From positions 558,001 through 622,000 of the forward strand of contig NZ_JAFVME010000003.1 of NCBI RefSeq assembly GCF_018492665.1: DNA of 64,000 bases, written 5' to 3'. Of this stretch, positions 44,789 through 54,309 are shown one piece after another. The stretch is from Pedobacter sp. B4-66 (GTDB lineage Bacteria; Bacteroidota; Bacteroidia; Sphingobacteriales; Sphingobacteriaceae). The notes below the pieces were generated by a model. The model did no database searches. It was not told where the DNA came from and saw nothing but the letters and a program-made list of their open reading frames with translations. Made by a program: the position numbers and the translations under genes. Each line of letters opens with the position of its first letter. The stretch's first letter is position 1.

Positions 44789-46843
44789 CTAAAGCAATTC
44801 AATTTTGATAATTGAAGCATCTGCTCCGTTCAGCTCGTACTTAAGCGTTTTATTAATCCTAAAATTCTTGCCAGAGAAAAGTTCCTTTGCCTTATAAGAT
44901 GAGTTTTTAATACCTAACCTATCCAGAGGAATTGTAAAAAGTTTCTTCTTACCATCAAAGTTTAAAATTGCCAGATATAAGCTATTACCTATTTTTCTAA
45001 CAAACAACTCGTTCGACTGCTCCCCTGTATTCCCGTTTACCGGCATAAAAGCTACTCCGGATTTAGGTATTGCCAATAACTGCTCATTGTTCAATAACTT
45101 TTTGGCAGTTTCATTCCAAACGCCAGGTGATGAGAAATCATCTCCCATTATTAATGTTCCGGTAATTAATCCGGACGTCAATCTGGCCCTATTTGCTCCC
45201 TCCTTTTCATTAGAAAATACAATATGGTCAGCATCCAAATAATTATAAACGAAAGTCTGCCACCAGCCATAGTTAACACTATTTAATGTGTACTCGGTAT
45301 CTTTTATAGTCTTCCATGCATCACAGGCAATCCTTTTGATGTGCGCATATCTTCCAGTTGCCATATTAGGTGAAATAGCAGCATAAACAAGCATTTTCCC
45401 ATCCATTCTATTGATAAGGTATTCCATTCCAGCTCTATAAGCCTGCATACCTGTAGTAACAGATTTATCATAAAAGATATCCGATTCGGCAGCAGCATGC
45501 CCTAAAAAATCAATCTTAATCATTTTAAATCCACAAACTTTCAGCTTATCAATAATAAAATCAATTCTTTTCTTTGTTCCCGGATGAGTTGGATCAAGAG
45601 CTCTAGCACCGTCAAAATCATGATAAGCCCCCCCCACTTTCGTCCACATCTCTCCAAATTTATATTTACTACCTTCAGCTTCTCTATCACCACCCGATTT
45701 AAAGCCCCAGTCGGTAAATGGAGCCCAATACACACCTGGCTGTAGACCTTTGCTCTTACAGTAATCTGCAAACTCTTTTAGTTTACTGTAATCACCACGC
45801 ATACCACCGGTAAAATTGTCCCAAAACGAATCCAGGTCTATATACGCAGTGCTATCATTTCTAAACTTAGGCAATTCATCAGCAAAAAAGTCTACATTTT
45901 TTACTGCCTTTTCATAGGTAAGTTTTTCCTGTATTACTCCCCAGCTGTTCCATCCAAAAGGAACTGGCTTTGTCCAATTAAAAACAAAGGGCGGTTCAGC
46001 AATCCTATTTGCTTTACCATAAGCTTCTAATCCAGTTCTCCAATCAGAAAAATAACCTACAAATACCTTTGGAGATTTAACTGCACTGCCTGATATAAAA
46101 CCATGAGCTACCTTATCTCGGGTCACTTTTTCATCTGTATAGCCACCCCAAACACTTAATTCTGTTAAGCTATTGTCAGTTCCTTTACTAAGTACCCCCG
46201 TTTTCCAAACCATATGCTCTACCGAACCAAGTATTAGTCCTTTTCTGGTTTGATTTTCATAAATAGCACCTACCTCAGAACTCGTATTTTCCACCAGGTT
46301 AGCCCCCATTGGCTTTGCATTATATCTAATGAAAGTATCATTATCAAAGGGTACAAAAAGTGTTCTAACATCGCCCTTAGCATATATATTTGCTCCATTT
46401 GAGACCAGTGGAGCCATGTAATTACTCTTAACACCACTGCCTTTTAATGATACTTCTGTGAGAAAATAATCATGACCAGGATAAACATAAAACACTTGTT
46501 CCATTTGTGGCAGGCCACTTTTAGTTAAAATGATTGTATATTTTTTGCCAACTCCAAATTTGTCCTTAATGGCAGCTTCTTCAAATTTAATCTGTTCATA
46601 GTCCTTGCTACTTATAGATTCTTCGTTATTTTTAACTAGCGCATAAGCATTAGCTATTATTTTCTTTTTATTGCTGAATACTTCATAAGTACCAGAATTC
46701 AGATTGTAGACGATGTCTGATGAAGTTCCATAAGAAATATGGATAACACGAGAATCGGTAGTTTTGGTTAAGGAAAAACCTTGAACAGATAATGCAATTA
46801 ATACGGAGAAGGCTAAAGAGAGAAAAATTAGGCGTCTGAACAT
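44789..46843 (-). CDS. Clan GH-D alpha-galactosidase-like glycoside hydrolase
   Basis: The 684-residue protein has a signal peptide (MFRRLIFLSLAFSVLIALSVQG). An N-terminal beta-sandwich (about 25-275) precedes a (beta/alpha)8 domain with FGWNSWGVIQ, KGLQPGVYWAPF, FKMIKIDFLGH (Asp, expected nucleophile), and RIACDAWK (Asp, expected acid/base). A C-terminal beta-domain follows. GWNSWG and KIDFLG are marks of GH27/GH36-type alpha-galactosidases and alpha-N-acetylgalactosaminidases. The linkage is alpha; the exact sugar is open. Next to it are an SGNH esterase and a GH29 fucosidase, which suggests joint attack on a branched glycan. Confidence 0.85.
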   Translation of the reverse strand: MFRRLIFLSLAFSVLIALSVQGFSLTKTTDSRVIHISYGTSSDIVYNLNSGTYEVFSNKKKIIANAYALVKNNEESISSKDYEQIKFEEAAIKDKFGVGKKYTIILTKSGLPQMEQVFYVYPGHDYFLTEVSLKGSGVKSNYMAPLVSNGANIYAKGDVRTLFVPFDNDTFIRYNAKPMGANLVENTSSEVGAIYENQTRKGLILGSVEHMVWKTGVLSKGTDNSLTELSVWGGYTDEKVTRDKVAHGFISGSAVKSPKVFVGYFSDWRTGLEAYGKANRIAEPPFVFNWTKPVPFGWNSWGVIQEKLTYEKAVKNVDFFADELPKFRNDSTAYIDLDSFWDNFTGGMRGDYSKLKEFADYCKSKGLQPGVYWAPFTDWGFKSGGDREAEGSKYKFGEMWTKVGGAYHDFDGARALDPTHPGTKKRIDFIIDKLKVCGFKMIKIDFLGHAAAESDIFYDKSVTTGMQAYRAGMEYLINRMDGKMLVYAAISPNMATGRYAHIKRIACDAWKTIKDTEYTLNSVNYGWWQTFVYNYLDADHIVFSNEKEGANRARLTSGLITGTLIMGDDFSSPGVWNETAKKLLNNEQLLAIPKSGVAFMPVNGNTGEQSNELFVRKIGNSLYLAILNFDGKKKLFTIPLDRLGIKNSSYKAKELFSGKNFRINKTLKYELNGADASIIKIELL

Positions 46844-46908
46844 GATAAGAATGGTTTATATTGGTTTCTAAGAAACAAAGCTAGGATTAAACAAGAAATT
46901 ACTGTCTC

Positions 46909-48108
46909 TTAATTAATTAAAAAATTAACTATCCTACAGGCAGTACCTTTACTATCCTTATTCTTTTCAGAACTGATAGTAACTTTTAGTACATGTTCAG
47001 TATCAGTCAAATTACTACCAAACAAAAGGTACCATGGCAGATACAACGATGGGCTCCATTGCGTAAACAAATCTAGTTGTTTTTCAGCACCATTATCAAT
47101 TGAATAGCTTAAAATACCGGCATCAGCACCTGAAACAATAGCTATTCCTATTGCAGTACCTTTAAATTTCAAAGTAAAGGACGAACCGGGTACAGTACTT
47201 ACAAGCATTGGTACGTTTACAAAACCAGGTCTGGTTGAAAGCCCATCTTTTGGAGTCCAATTCTTAACTAACTCCCATCCATTTCTGTTTCCAGCATTAT
47301 CTATGTTTAAATACCTTCCTCGGGTAAAGCTTCCCTTATTTAATAAAACAGGCAATTTTATTGCACTTTGTTTTTTATTACTTGATTTACTTAACGATGC
47401 AAAATTAGAAGACAACAGATCTTTAATTGCTTCAAAATATAATTCTTGTCCAAAAGGCGAAGGGTGTAAATCTATAAAATCCTTCTCCCAGCTAAATTCT
47501 TTATTTTCCAGCTTATCTCTTACGGCTTTAGCCAAATTAATTGAAGGTAATTGGTAGTGATTTGCAACCAGTTCATGATTGGCTATTGAGGTCGGCACAA
47601 TACCTTCGTTGTACAATTTCGTCTTATCAGGATCTGCAAAAGACATCATAACAATATCCATCAGTGGATTACTGGTTCTTGCATGTCTTATTATTCCTTC
47701 AAGCGCTCTTACCTGGGTAACGCTATCCGTTCCATTGACCTGATCATTAACCGCTGCTTCTAAAAAAAGAAGATCCACTTTACCTGAATCCAGCACATCC
47801 TGGCCAAGCCTGAAGGTGTGCGGCAAACTCCCCAATGAAGGAATTCCTGCAGCAATAAAGTGGAACTTCGTAGCCGGAAAACGCTCTTTTAAATAAGCAC
47901 ATACCTTATTTCTCCAGCCATCATTATAAGTTATGGAACCTCCCAAAAAAGCTACTGTGGCATTTTTTTGAATTGAAATAGCCTGGTAGACATTGAGAAG
48001 CCCCTTTCTTTCTTTTATGTACCTGCTAAATGGTAAAGTTTTAATTTGAGCAATTCCGGGAAGGCAACAGATTAAACTCACTAAAAAACACAGTACAAAC
48101 TTTTTCAT
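46909..48108 (-). CDS. SGNH/GDSL-hydrolase-family esterase with C-terminal beta domain
   Basis: The 399-residue protein has a signal peptide (MKKFVLCFLVSLICCLPGIAQ). SGNH block I is present as FLGGSITYNDGW (GGS in place of GDS, the catalytic Ser kept), block II is AGIPSLGS, block III is AAVNDQ, and block V is FIDLHPSPFG with the catalytic Asp-x-x-His. The C-terminal 150 residues look like a beta-sandwich that may bind glycan. Such enzymes remove acetyl groups from polysaccharides or glycans. It lies ten bases downstream of the fucosidase gene and is co-transcribed. Confidence 0.85.
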   Translation of the reverse strand: MKKFVLCFLVSLICCLPGIAQIKTLPFSRYIKERKGLLNVYQAISIQKNATVAFLGGSITYNDGWRNKVCAYLKERFPATKFHFIAAGIPSLGSLPHTFRLGQDVLDSGKVDLLFLEAAVNDQVNGTDSVTQVRALEGIIRHARTSNPLMDIVMMSFADPDKTKLYNEGIVPTSIANHELVANHYQLPSINLAKAVRDKLENKEFSWEKDFIDLHPSPFGQELYFEAIKDLLSSNFASLSKSSNKKQSAIKLPVLLNKGSFTRGRYLNIDNAGNRNGWELVKNWTPKDGLSTRPGFVNVPMLVSTVPGSSFTLKFKGTAIGIAIVSGADAGILSYSIDNGAEKQLDLFTQWSPSLYLPWYLLFGSNLTDTEHVLKVTISSEKNKDSKGTACRIVNFLIN

Positions 48109-48117
48109 CTTTAGTAA

Positions 48118-49455
48118 TTATTTAGAGTTACTAGAATTACGCTGAATTTTTAAAGTCCAGGCATATTTACAAGGTAAATCAGTTGGTAATTTTACAACAA
48201 CAGATCCGTTACTTTTAATCCATTCTAATGGTTTATTTACGCCAAGCATATAAACTTTAGAACCATCTTTCGGTTGAACTTCAGTTAACACCAACTCGTT
48301 ATTATCAAACTTATTAAACACCACATAGGTATTTTTACCATCCTTACTTTGAGTAAATCTAATGTTATCACCTTGCTTGTAGTTATCTAAACCATTGGTA
48401 GCGTAAATAGCTTGCTTGTTAATAGCTAACCACTTACCCATTTCACCCAAACGCTCAACACTTGGGGCAGGAATCTCACCCTCGGCTGTCGGACCAACAT
48501 TTAATAAATAATTACCACCTTTTGCGGCTACATCAACTAAGTTATCAATAAGGGTTTGTGCTGATTTCCAGTTATTGTCATACTTAGCAAATCCCCAGTT
48601 GTTGTTGATTGTCATGCAACTTTCCCAATATTCTTGTGAATTTGTTTTCAGAATTTCCTGTTCAGGAGTACCAAAATCGCCTGCAGCATGCTCATACTTA
48701 TTCATTCCCTCCATTCCGCTACGTCCTTTGCCAACACGGTTATTTATAATTAGAGACGGTTTAAGATTACGTAAATAATTGTAAAGATCTTTACCCTGCT
48801 CTTCAGTCCATTCAGGAATCCACTCTCCATCAAACCACAAAATAGTTGGGTCATATTTCTTAATCAGTTCAGCCAATTGAGGTTTTAAATATTCTTCTCT
48901 GTATTTGTTAAAGTCTGATGCTACCTCAGGTTTTTGCTTAGGGTTAGCATTAGGCTGATGCCAGTCCATAATAGAATGATATAACCCGAACTTAATACCT
49001 GCAGCTTTACATGCATCAGAAAGTTCCTTTAAAATGTCTCTTTTAAATGGAGTAGCATCCATAATATCATATTTGGTTACCTTACTATCCCAGAGACTAA
49101 AACCATCATGGTGTTTTGAGGTAATTACAATATATTTAGCACCTGCTGATTTAGCAATTTCTACCCATTTTTTTGCATCAAATTTCTCAGGATCAAATTG
49201 AGCTGCGTATTTTTCGTATTCTGCCGTAGGAATATTATGTGTTTCCATAATCCATTCAGCACCTCCACTTTTGCCATTGTATTCTCCGGCAGGCACTGCA
49301 TACAATCCCCAGTGGATAAACATACCAAAGGTAGCATCCTGCCACCATTGCATACGCTGGGTTTTAGCAGCGTCAGATTCTTTTAAATAATTCTTTTGTG
49401 CAAATACCGAAAATGACATAACCAATCCGGCAATAAGCAAACTTAATTTTTTCAT
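48118..49455 (-). CDS. Alpha-L-fucosidase (GH29)
   Basis: The 445-residue protein has a signal peptide (MKKLSLLIAGLVMSFSVFAQ). The GH29 barrel opens with WWQDATFGMFIHWGLYAVPAG and contains YIVITSKHHDGFSLWDSK. The expected nucleophile Asp is in ILWFDGEWIPEW. A C-terminal beta domain follows. It is a retaining exo-fucosidase of the periplasm or surface. It is the first gene of the minus-strand cluster with the SGNH esterase, clan GH-D enzyme and barrel protein. Confidence 0.95.
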   Translation of the reverse strand: MKKLSLLIAGLVMSFSVFAQKNYLKESDAAKTQRMQWWQDATFGMFIHWGLYAVPAGEYNGKSGGAEWIMETHNIPTAEYEKYAAQFDPEKFDAKKWVEIAKSAGAKYIVITSKHHDGFSLWDSKVTKYDIMDATPFKRDILKELSDACKAAGIKFGLYHSIMDWHQPNANPKQKPEVASDFNKYREEYLKPQLAELIKKYDPTILWFDGEWIPEWTEEQGKDLYNYLRNLKPSLIINNRVGKGRSGMEGMNKYEHAAGDFGTPEQEILKTNSQEYWESCMTINNNWGFAKYDNNWKSAQTLIDNLVDVAAKGGNYLLNVGPTAEGEIPAPSVERLGEMGKWLAINKQAIYATNGLDNYKQGDNIRFTQSKDGKNTYVVFNKFDNNELVLTEVQPKDGSKVYMLGVNKPLEWIKSNGSVVVKLPTDLPCKYAWTLKIQRNSSNSK

Positions 49456-49598
49456 ACATTTGTGATTTGGTTATAGCAAAGAAAAGGATAATGCAGAATA
49501 ATAATTCTATTATACTGTCAATTCATTAAGCAATATTAGCATGTTATACTGAAGTAATCAACAGATTGGTGTTATTTAAAATGAAGAAAAACAAAATC

Positions 49599-49640
49599 CC
49601 GCCATTATGAAATAAATCATCAATGACGGGAAAAAAAAGA
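49599..49640 (-). terminator. Terminator of the aldehyde dehydrogenase gene (minus strand)
   Basis: TCCCGCCATTATGA pairs imperfectly with the arm ending ATGACGGGA. On the minus strand the hairpin is followed by a T-rich run (ATTTTGTTTTTC). It lies just after the dehydrogenase stop at 49652. Confidence 0.65.
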
Positions 49641-49651
49641 TGTAAAATCCC

Positions 49652-51277
49652 CTAAAACAAGAATTTCGTACTCAAAAAGTTAGAGCTATTACTATCAACA
49701 ATTGCATTAATCAAATGCTTGTTATTTTCATTAAGTTTGGTAGCAACCAAAGATCTGATAGAGAAAGACCTTAGCGCATCTACCACAGAAAGTGTACCTT
49801 CAGCACTATCCTTTCTACCTGTAAAAGGAAAAACATCAGGTCCTCGCTGGCACTGACAGTTTACATTTACTCTACTCACCTGATTCACTAGTGGATCTAT
49901 TAGTTCTGCAATTTCCTCATCATCATTACTAAAAATACTGACTTGCTGCCCATGTGTAGATTCAATAAGATACTCTATAGTCTCTTCCAAATCGTCAAAA
50001 GGAACAACAGGAATAACCGGACCAAACTGTTCCTCAGTATATAATTTCATGCCTTTTTTAACAGGATAAACTATTGCAGGAAACACAAATGATTCATTTG
50101 TAGCTCCACCATTTTCGTTTATTACTTCTGCCCCATTTGCAATTGCATCAGCAATGCAGTCCTGAATATAAGCAGGTTTATGTTGTTCAGGTAAGGGAGT
50201 TAAAGATACCCCATCTTCCCAAGGCATCCCAAATTTAAGCTTAGCTACAGCTTCAGAAAGCTCTTTCAAAAATACATCTGCAAGGCTACGATGAATAAAT
50301 ACAATTTTTAATGCGGTACACCTTTGTCCATTAAATGATAAAGCTCCCAACACTGTTTCCTGTACTGCCAGCTTAACATCTGCCTTTGCTGTTATAATTG
50401 CAGCATTTTTCGCATCCAATCCTAATATTGCACGTAAACGATTTACCTTAGGATGAAGTTTTTTTAGTTCATTAGCCACCTTACTCGAACCAATCAGTGT
50501 AAGCACATTGATCTCACCGGATTTCATCAAGTTAGGAATGATCTTATTGCCACGACCATAAATCGTGTTTACTACACCTTTCGGGAAGCAATCTCTGAAC
50601 GCTTCAAGCAATGGATAATGTAATAAAGTACCATGCTTTGGTGGTTTAAATAACAATGTATTCCCCATTATCAAAGCAGGAATCAATGTCGTAAAAGTTT
50701 CGTTCAATGGATAATTGAATGGCCCCATACATAAAACCACGCCGAGTGGCGAACGCCTGATTTGCGCTACAATTCCTTGTTCTATGCTAAACTTAGACGA
50801 CTGACGATCAAGATCTTTCAGCGCATCAATAGTTGCATAGATGTATTCTACTGTACGGTCAAACTCTTTAATTGAATCTGCATGAGATTTTCCAATCTCC
50901 CACATCAATAGTTTAACCACTTCATTTTTCTTTTCAATAATTCTGTGCGTGAACTTCTCTACGCAAGTGATTCTGTCCGAAACACTCATCGTCGGCCATT
51001 CGCCCCTACCATTATTGTATGCATTAACGGCAGCTTTAAGTGCCTCAGCAGCTTCAATTTCATTGCACAATGGATATGTACCAATTACCTTTCGCTTTAA
51101 TCCTGCAGGCGTTTTAATACAGATTGGCGAAAGTACTTCATGTACTTTTCCACTCCAGGAATGCATTTTTCCGTTACTTAAATATTCTCGTTGGTGAACC
51201 TCGTCTGTGAGTCGAAATTCTTCTGGAATTTCATGTTCTTCAACAAAAATTGAATCGAGATGATCTTTAAAAGTCAT
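49652..51277 (-). CDS. Aldehyde dehydrogenase, GapN-like (NADP-dependent glyceraldehyde-3-phosphate dehydrogenase type)
   Basis: The 541-residue protein has the ALDH fold. Oxyanion Asn188 lies in GPFNYPLNE, and nucleophile Cys320 in LSFNGQRCTALK. NADP-site segments are LLFKPPKHG and LIGSSKVANEL. The PROSITE Glu motif (xELGGK) reads LGLDAK at 285-290, so the usual general-base Glu is Gly286. This is odd and may mark a subfamily using another base. The closest described relatives by pattern are non-phosphorylating GAPDHs. Placed last after the uronate reductase and transporter genes, it would oxidise the glyceraldehyde 3-phosphate released by KDPG aldolase. Other aldehyde substrates remain possible. 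Confidence 0.82.
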   Translation of the reverse strand: MTFKDHLDSIFVEEHEIPEEFRLTDEVHQREYLSNGKMHSWSGKVHEVLSPICIKTPAGLKRKVIGTYPLCNEIEAAEALKAAVNAYNNGRGEWPTMSVSDRITCVEKFTHRIIEKKNEVVKLLMWEIGKSHADSIKEFDRTVEYIYATIDALKDLDRQSSKFSIEQGIVAQIRRSPLGVVLCMGPFNYPLNETFTTLIPALIMGNTLLFKPPKHGTLLHYPLLEAFRDCFPKGVVNTIYGRGNKIIPNLMKSGEINVLTLIGSSKVANELKKLHPKVNRLRAILGLDAKNAAIITAKADVKLAVQETVLGALSFNGQRCTALKIVFIHRSLADVFLKELSEAVAKLKFGMPWEDGVSLTPLPEQHKPAYIQDCIADAIANGAEVINENGGATNESFVFPAIVYPVKKGMKLYTEEQFGPVIPVVPFDDLEETIEYLIESTHGQQVSIFSNDDEEIAELIDPLVNQVSRVNVNCQCQRGPDVFPFTGRKDSAEGTLSVVDALRSFSIRSLVATKLNENNKHLINAIVDSNSSNFLSTKFLF

Positions 51278-51310
51278 TAATATATTGTTTGAGGTTAAAT
51301 AGATTATAAA

Positions 51311-52678
51311 TTAAAGATCGGTAATCAGTTTATATTTAGGAACAAGTGTTTTCATTAATACCCAGGCAACTAAATATGCCAAAGCACATATGGTAAACAT
51401 AATTGTATAGCCGGTTTCAATATGTCCAAGCGCTTTATAGTGATCGAACAAGCCACCACCTAACTTTGTCATAAACACACCACCTAAACCACCTATCATT
51501 CCTCCTATACCAACTACAGAACCAATAGCTTTTTTGGGAAACATATCTGAAACAGTGGTAAACAGATTTGCCGACCATGCCTGATGCGCGGAAGCACCAA
51601 CACCAATTAACAAAACAGGAAACCAAAAAGATATATGTCCCAATGGTTGAGCAGCAAGAACCACCAAAGGGAATATCGCAATCACCAACATTGCCTTCAT
51701 ACGACCGTCATAAGGTTCTAGTCCCTTCTTTATAAAATACATTGGGAACCAGCCTCCTCCCACACTACCAAACATAGTCATACTATACAGTACAGCTAAA
51801 GGGAGCATAATCTGGGTGTCCATCATCCCATATTGATCTTTTAAATAAGCAGGTAACCAAAACAAAAAGAACCACCAAACACCATCCGTCATAAATTTAC
51901 CTACTGCAAATGCCCATGTCTGTCGGTAAGTAAGCAGCTTAAACCACGACACTTTAGCTGTATCTTCAATTACATTCCCGGAGCTATCCACTTCGTCATC
52001 TGATCGAATATAAGCCAGCTCTTCAGCAGAAAGTCGTTTTTGATCTTCTGCTTTATCATAATATTTATACCAAAATATAAGCCATATAAACCCGATTGCA
52101 CCAATAAAGAAAAAGGCAGCTTCCCAGCCCCATTTGGCAGCAATAAATGGAACACTCAATGGAGCTAGTACCGCACCAATATTAGTTCCTCCATTAAAAA
52201 ACCCTGTAGCAAAGGATCTCTCTTTTTTAGGAAAATACTCGGCAGTAGCTTTAATGGCAGCCGGAAAATTCCCAGCCTCTCCAAATCCCAATACTGCCCT
52301 CGAAACCATAAATCCAACAATAGAAACAGAAGCAACTCCAATTCCCATAAACCCAAGTACGGTAGAAACACCTTGACCAATAGGTATAGCAAAAGCATGT
52401 ATTATCGCACCTATCGACCAAATAATAATGGCCCAGGCATATCCTTTTTTAGTTCCAAGTTTATCAATTATTCTTCCGGCAAAAAGCATGGAGATGGCGT
52501 AAGTAAATTGAAAGACAGAAGCAATATTCGCATAATCACTGTTACTCCATCCAAAAATCTCTTCCAAATGCGGCTTAAGTAAGCTTAACACCTGTCTATC
52601 AAGGTAATTTACAGTGGTCGCAAAAAACAATAATGCACAGATCCTCCACCTGTAGTTACCTACTTTTTTTTCGTTCAT
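51311..52678 (-). CDS. MFS transporter, hexuronate (ExuT/ACS) type
   Basis: The 455-residue protein has twelve TM helices. The first loop motif is YLDRQVLSLLKPHL and the conserved GRIIDKLGTKKGY stands between TM2 and TM3. GFGEAGNFPAAIKATAEYFPKKERSFATGFFNGGTNIGA is highly typical of the anion:cation symporter group that includes ExuT and GudP. It probably imports galacturonate or glucuronate with protons. It is flanked by the tagaturonate reductase gene 33 bases upstream and the aldehyde dehydrogenase gene 33 bases downstream, consistent with one operon. Confidence 0.9.
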   Translation of the reverse strand: MNEKKVGNYRWRICALLFFATTVNYLDRQVLSLLKPHLEEIFGWSNSDYANIASVFQFTYAISMLFAGRIIDKLGTKKGYAWAIIIWSIGAIIHAFAIPIGQGVSTVLGFMGIGVASVSIVGFMVSRAVLGFGEAGNFPAAIKATAEYFPKKERSFATGFFNGGTNIGAVLAPLSVPFIAAKWGWEAAFFFIGAIGFIWLIFWYKYYDKAEDQKRLSAEELAYIRSDDEVDSSGNVIEDTAKVSWFKLLTYRQTWAFAVGKFMTDGVWWFFLFWLPAYLKDQYGMMDTQIMLPLAVLYSMTMFGSVGGGWFPMYFIKKGLEPYDGRMKAMLVIAIFPLVVLAAQPLGHISFWFPVLLIGVGASAHQAWSANLFTTVSDMFPKKAIGSVVGIGGMIGGLGGVFMTKLGGGLFDHYKALGHIETGYTIMFTICALAYLVAWVLMKTLVPKYKLITDL

Positions 52679-52711
52679 TATATTTGGTTTAGTATTTGGT
52701 TAGGTTGTTTT

Positions 52712-54208
52712 CTATTTTGCTTTGGTCAGTGCTTCTTTAATGCCAAACGCTATAATGTTATTATAATTTTCTTCTACACTTTTAATAAAATCTTCAAAAA
52801 TCGATAGGTCCGTTTCCCACAACTGATGGTCAGACAAAACTGAGCTAACGTAATCAGCTTCATTCAATTTACTTTTCTCATAAAAATAAGCAGCCTGATC
52901 GTCGGTAATTAAGTATTCCTTACCATCGTATTGCCCAAAGTACTGATTTTCTTCCTTTTTATGAGATCTCATGAAGTGTAAAAAAGCAGCAAAACCAAAA
53001 GCTATATTTACAGGAACCTTATTAAACAGCTTATAGTATTGATTTAAAACAGGTAAGATTCTAATTTTCATCTTCATGGTATACTGAAAAGTAATATTGA
53101 TCCACAAATGCTTAATATATGGATTTGCAAACCTATCCAATACAGCCGCTGAGAAAACCATTGCTTCATCACCGGGAACTTCATAAGGTATTGCCGGAAC
53201 AATTTCAGATTGCATAACATTTGTCGTATAGCTTTTTATCGCCTGATCTGCCATCGCATTTGCAACAGTATCAATACCTGCTAAATAAGCTATCCCTGAT
53301 GTTAAAGTATGAGAACCATTTAATAGCCTTACCTTTAATTCTCTATATATTTCGATATCTGGCTTTACAATTACCCCCTTATCAACTTCCTTAAAACTAA
53401 GCAGTTCAGCAACCTTTTCATCGCCCTCAATGGCCCATAAGCGATAAGGTTCAGCCATAATCAACAGGTTATCATTATACCCCAATTCCTCTTCCAGCTT
53501 TTGCAATGTTTCATCGTCTGGTTTTCCTGGCACAATCCTGTCCACCAAAGAATTACAGAAATGCGCATGAACTTTTAACCAGTTTATAAACTCAAGTTCA
53601 AGCTCATTAAATGCCGCCAGTTCAAATACAATAGATGCTAATTTTTTTCCATTATCTGGAATTAATTCAGTTGCGACAATAACAATATCAGACTCTTTAG
53701 CTTCGCCAAGTGCCTTATATCGAGCATACAGCACAGCTAACAGCTTTGCAGGAAAAGATACGGGAGGAGTTAAATCAATACTTTCTTTTAATAAAACAAT
53801 CCCAACCTCAGTGGTGTTAGAAACAACTATCTGAAGATCCGGACTCTGCCCAATTTTCAATATCTCGTTCCAATCGCTATCCGCCGACAAAACCCTGCTG
53901 ATAGAAGAAGAGATAATATTTTCTTTAATGGTTTGTCCGTTTTCAAGCCCCCTTACACAAATAGTATATAAACCATTTTGTGCAGCAAAATCTTTCAGAT
54001 CGCCTTTGCTGGTTGATTTAACAATCGCAACTCTGCCATTAAACACACCTTTACGGTTAGCTTTATCAATAAAGTAGTCTGGAAGCCCACGTAGCAAAAC
54101 ACCGGTTCCAAACTGCAATACCTTTTCAGGAAGATTTAGCAATGCGCTATCAGGAATGATAACGTTTTCATTTTTTATACTGGTTAGAATATCTTTAGAA
54201 ATAGTCAT
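52712..54208 (-). CDS. uxaB: Tagaturonate reductase (altronate oxidoreductase)
   Basis: The 498-residue protein belongs to the mannitol dehydrogenase superfamily. The N-terminal Rossmann part has VLQFGTGVLLRGLPDYFIDKANRKGVFNGRVAIVKS. The catalytic domain has VRLLNGSHTLTSGIAYLAG with the Lys/Asn/His set of polyol dehydrogenases (here NGSHT). It reduces tagaturonate to altronate with NADH in galacturonate breakdown. The altronate dehydratase and uronate isomerase genes are not in the window. It is the first gene of the operon with the transporter and aldehyde dehydrogenase; a class 1 operator lies upstream. Confidence 0.9.
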   Translation of the reverse strand: MTISKDILTSIKNENVIIPDSALLNLPEKVLQFGTGVLLRGLPDYFIDKANRKGVFNGRVAIVKSTSKGDLKDFAAQNGLYTICVRGLENGQTIKENIISSSISRVLSADSDWNEILKIGQSPDLQIVVSNTTEVGIVLLKESIDLTPPVSFPAKLLAVLYARYKALGEAKESDIVIVATELIPDNGKKLASIVFELAAFNELELEFINWLKVHAHFCNSLVDRIVPGKPDDETLQKLEEELGYNDNLLIMAEPYRLWAIEGDEKVAELLSFKEVDKGVIVKPDIEIYRELKVRLLNGSHTLTSGIAYLAGIDTVANAMADQAIKSYTTNVMQSEIVPAIPYEVPGDEAMVFSAAVLDRFANPYIKHLWINITFQYTMKMKIRILPVLNQYYKLFNKVPVNIAFGFAAFLHFMRSHKKEENQYFGQYDGKEYLITDDQAAYFYEKSKLNEADYVSSVLSDHQLWETDLSIFEDFIKSVEENYNNIIAFGIKEALTKAK

Positions 54209-54283
54209 ATTGAAATTTCACTCTGTCTAAAACAATTCTACATAATTAATATAAAGAATGATTGTTTTAGGAGGAAATTATTT

Positions 54284-54299
54284 ACGCAATCGTTATCGT
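54284..54299. promoter_or_regulatory. LacI-type operator, class 1 (uronate operon promoter)
   Basis: ACGCAATCGTTATCGT matches the site at 35434-35449 at 13 of 16 positions. It lies 76 bases upstream of the tagaturonate reductase ATG. Confidence 0.6.
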
Positions 54300-54309
54300 T
54301 ACAAGCTTG

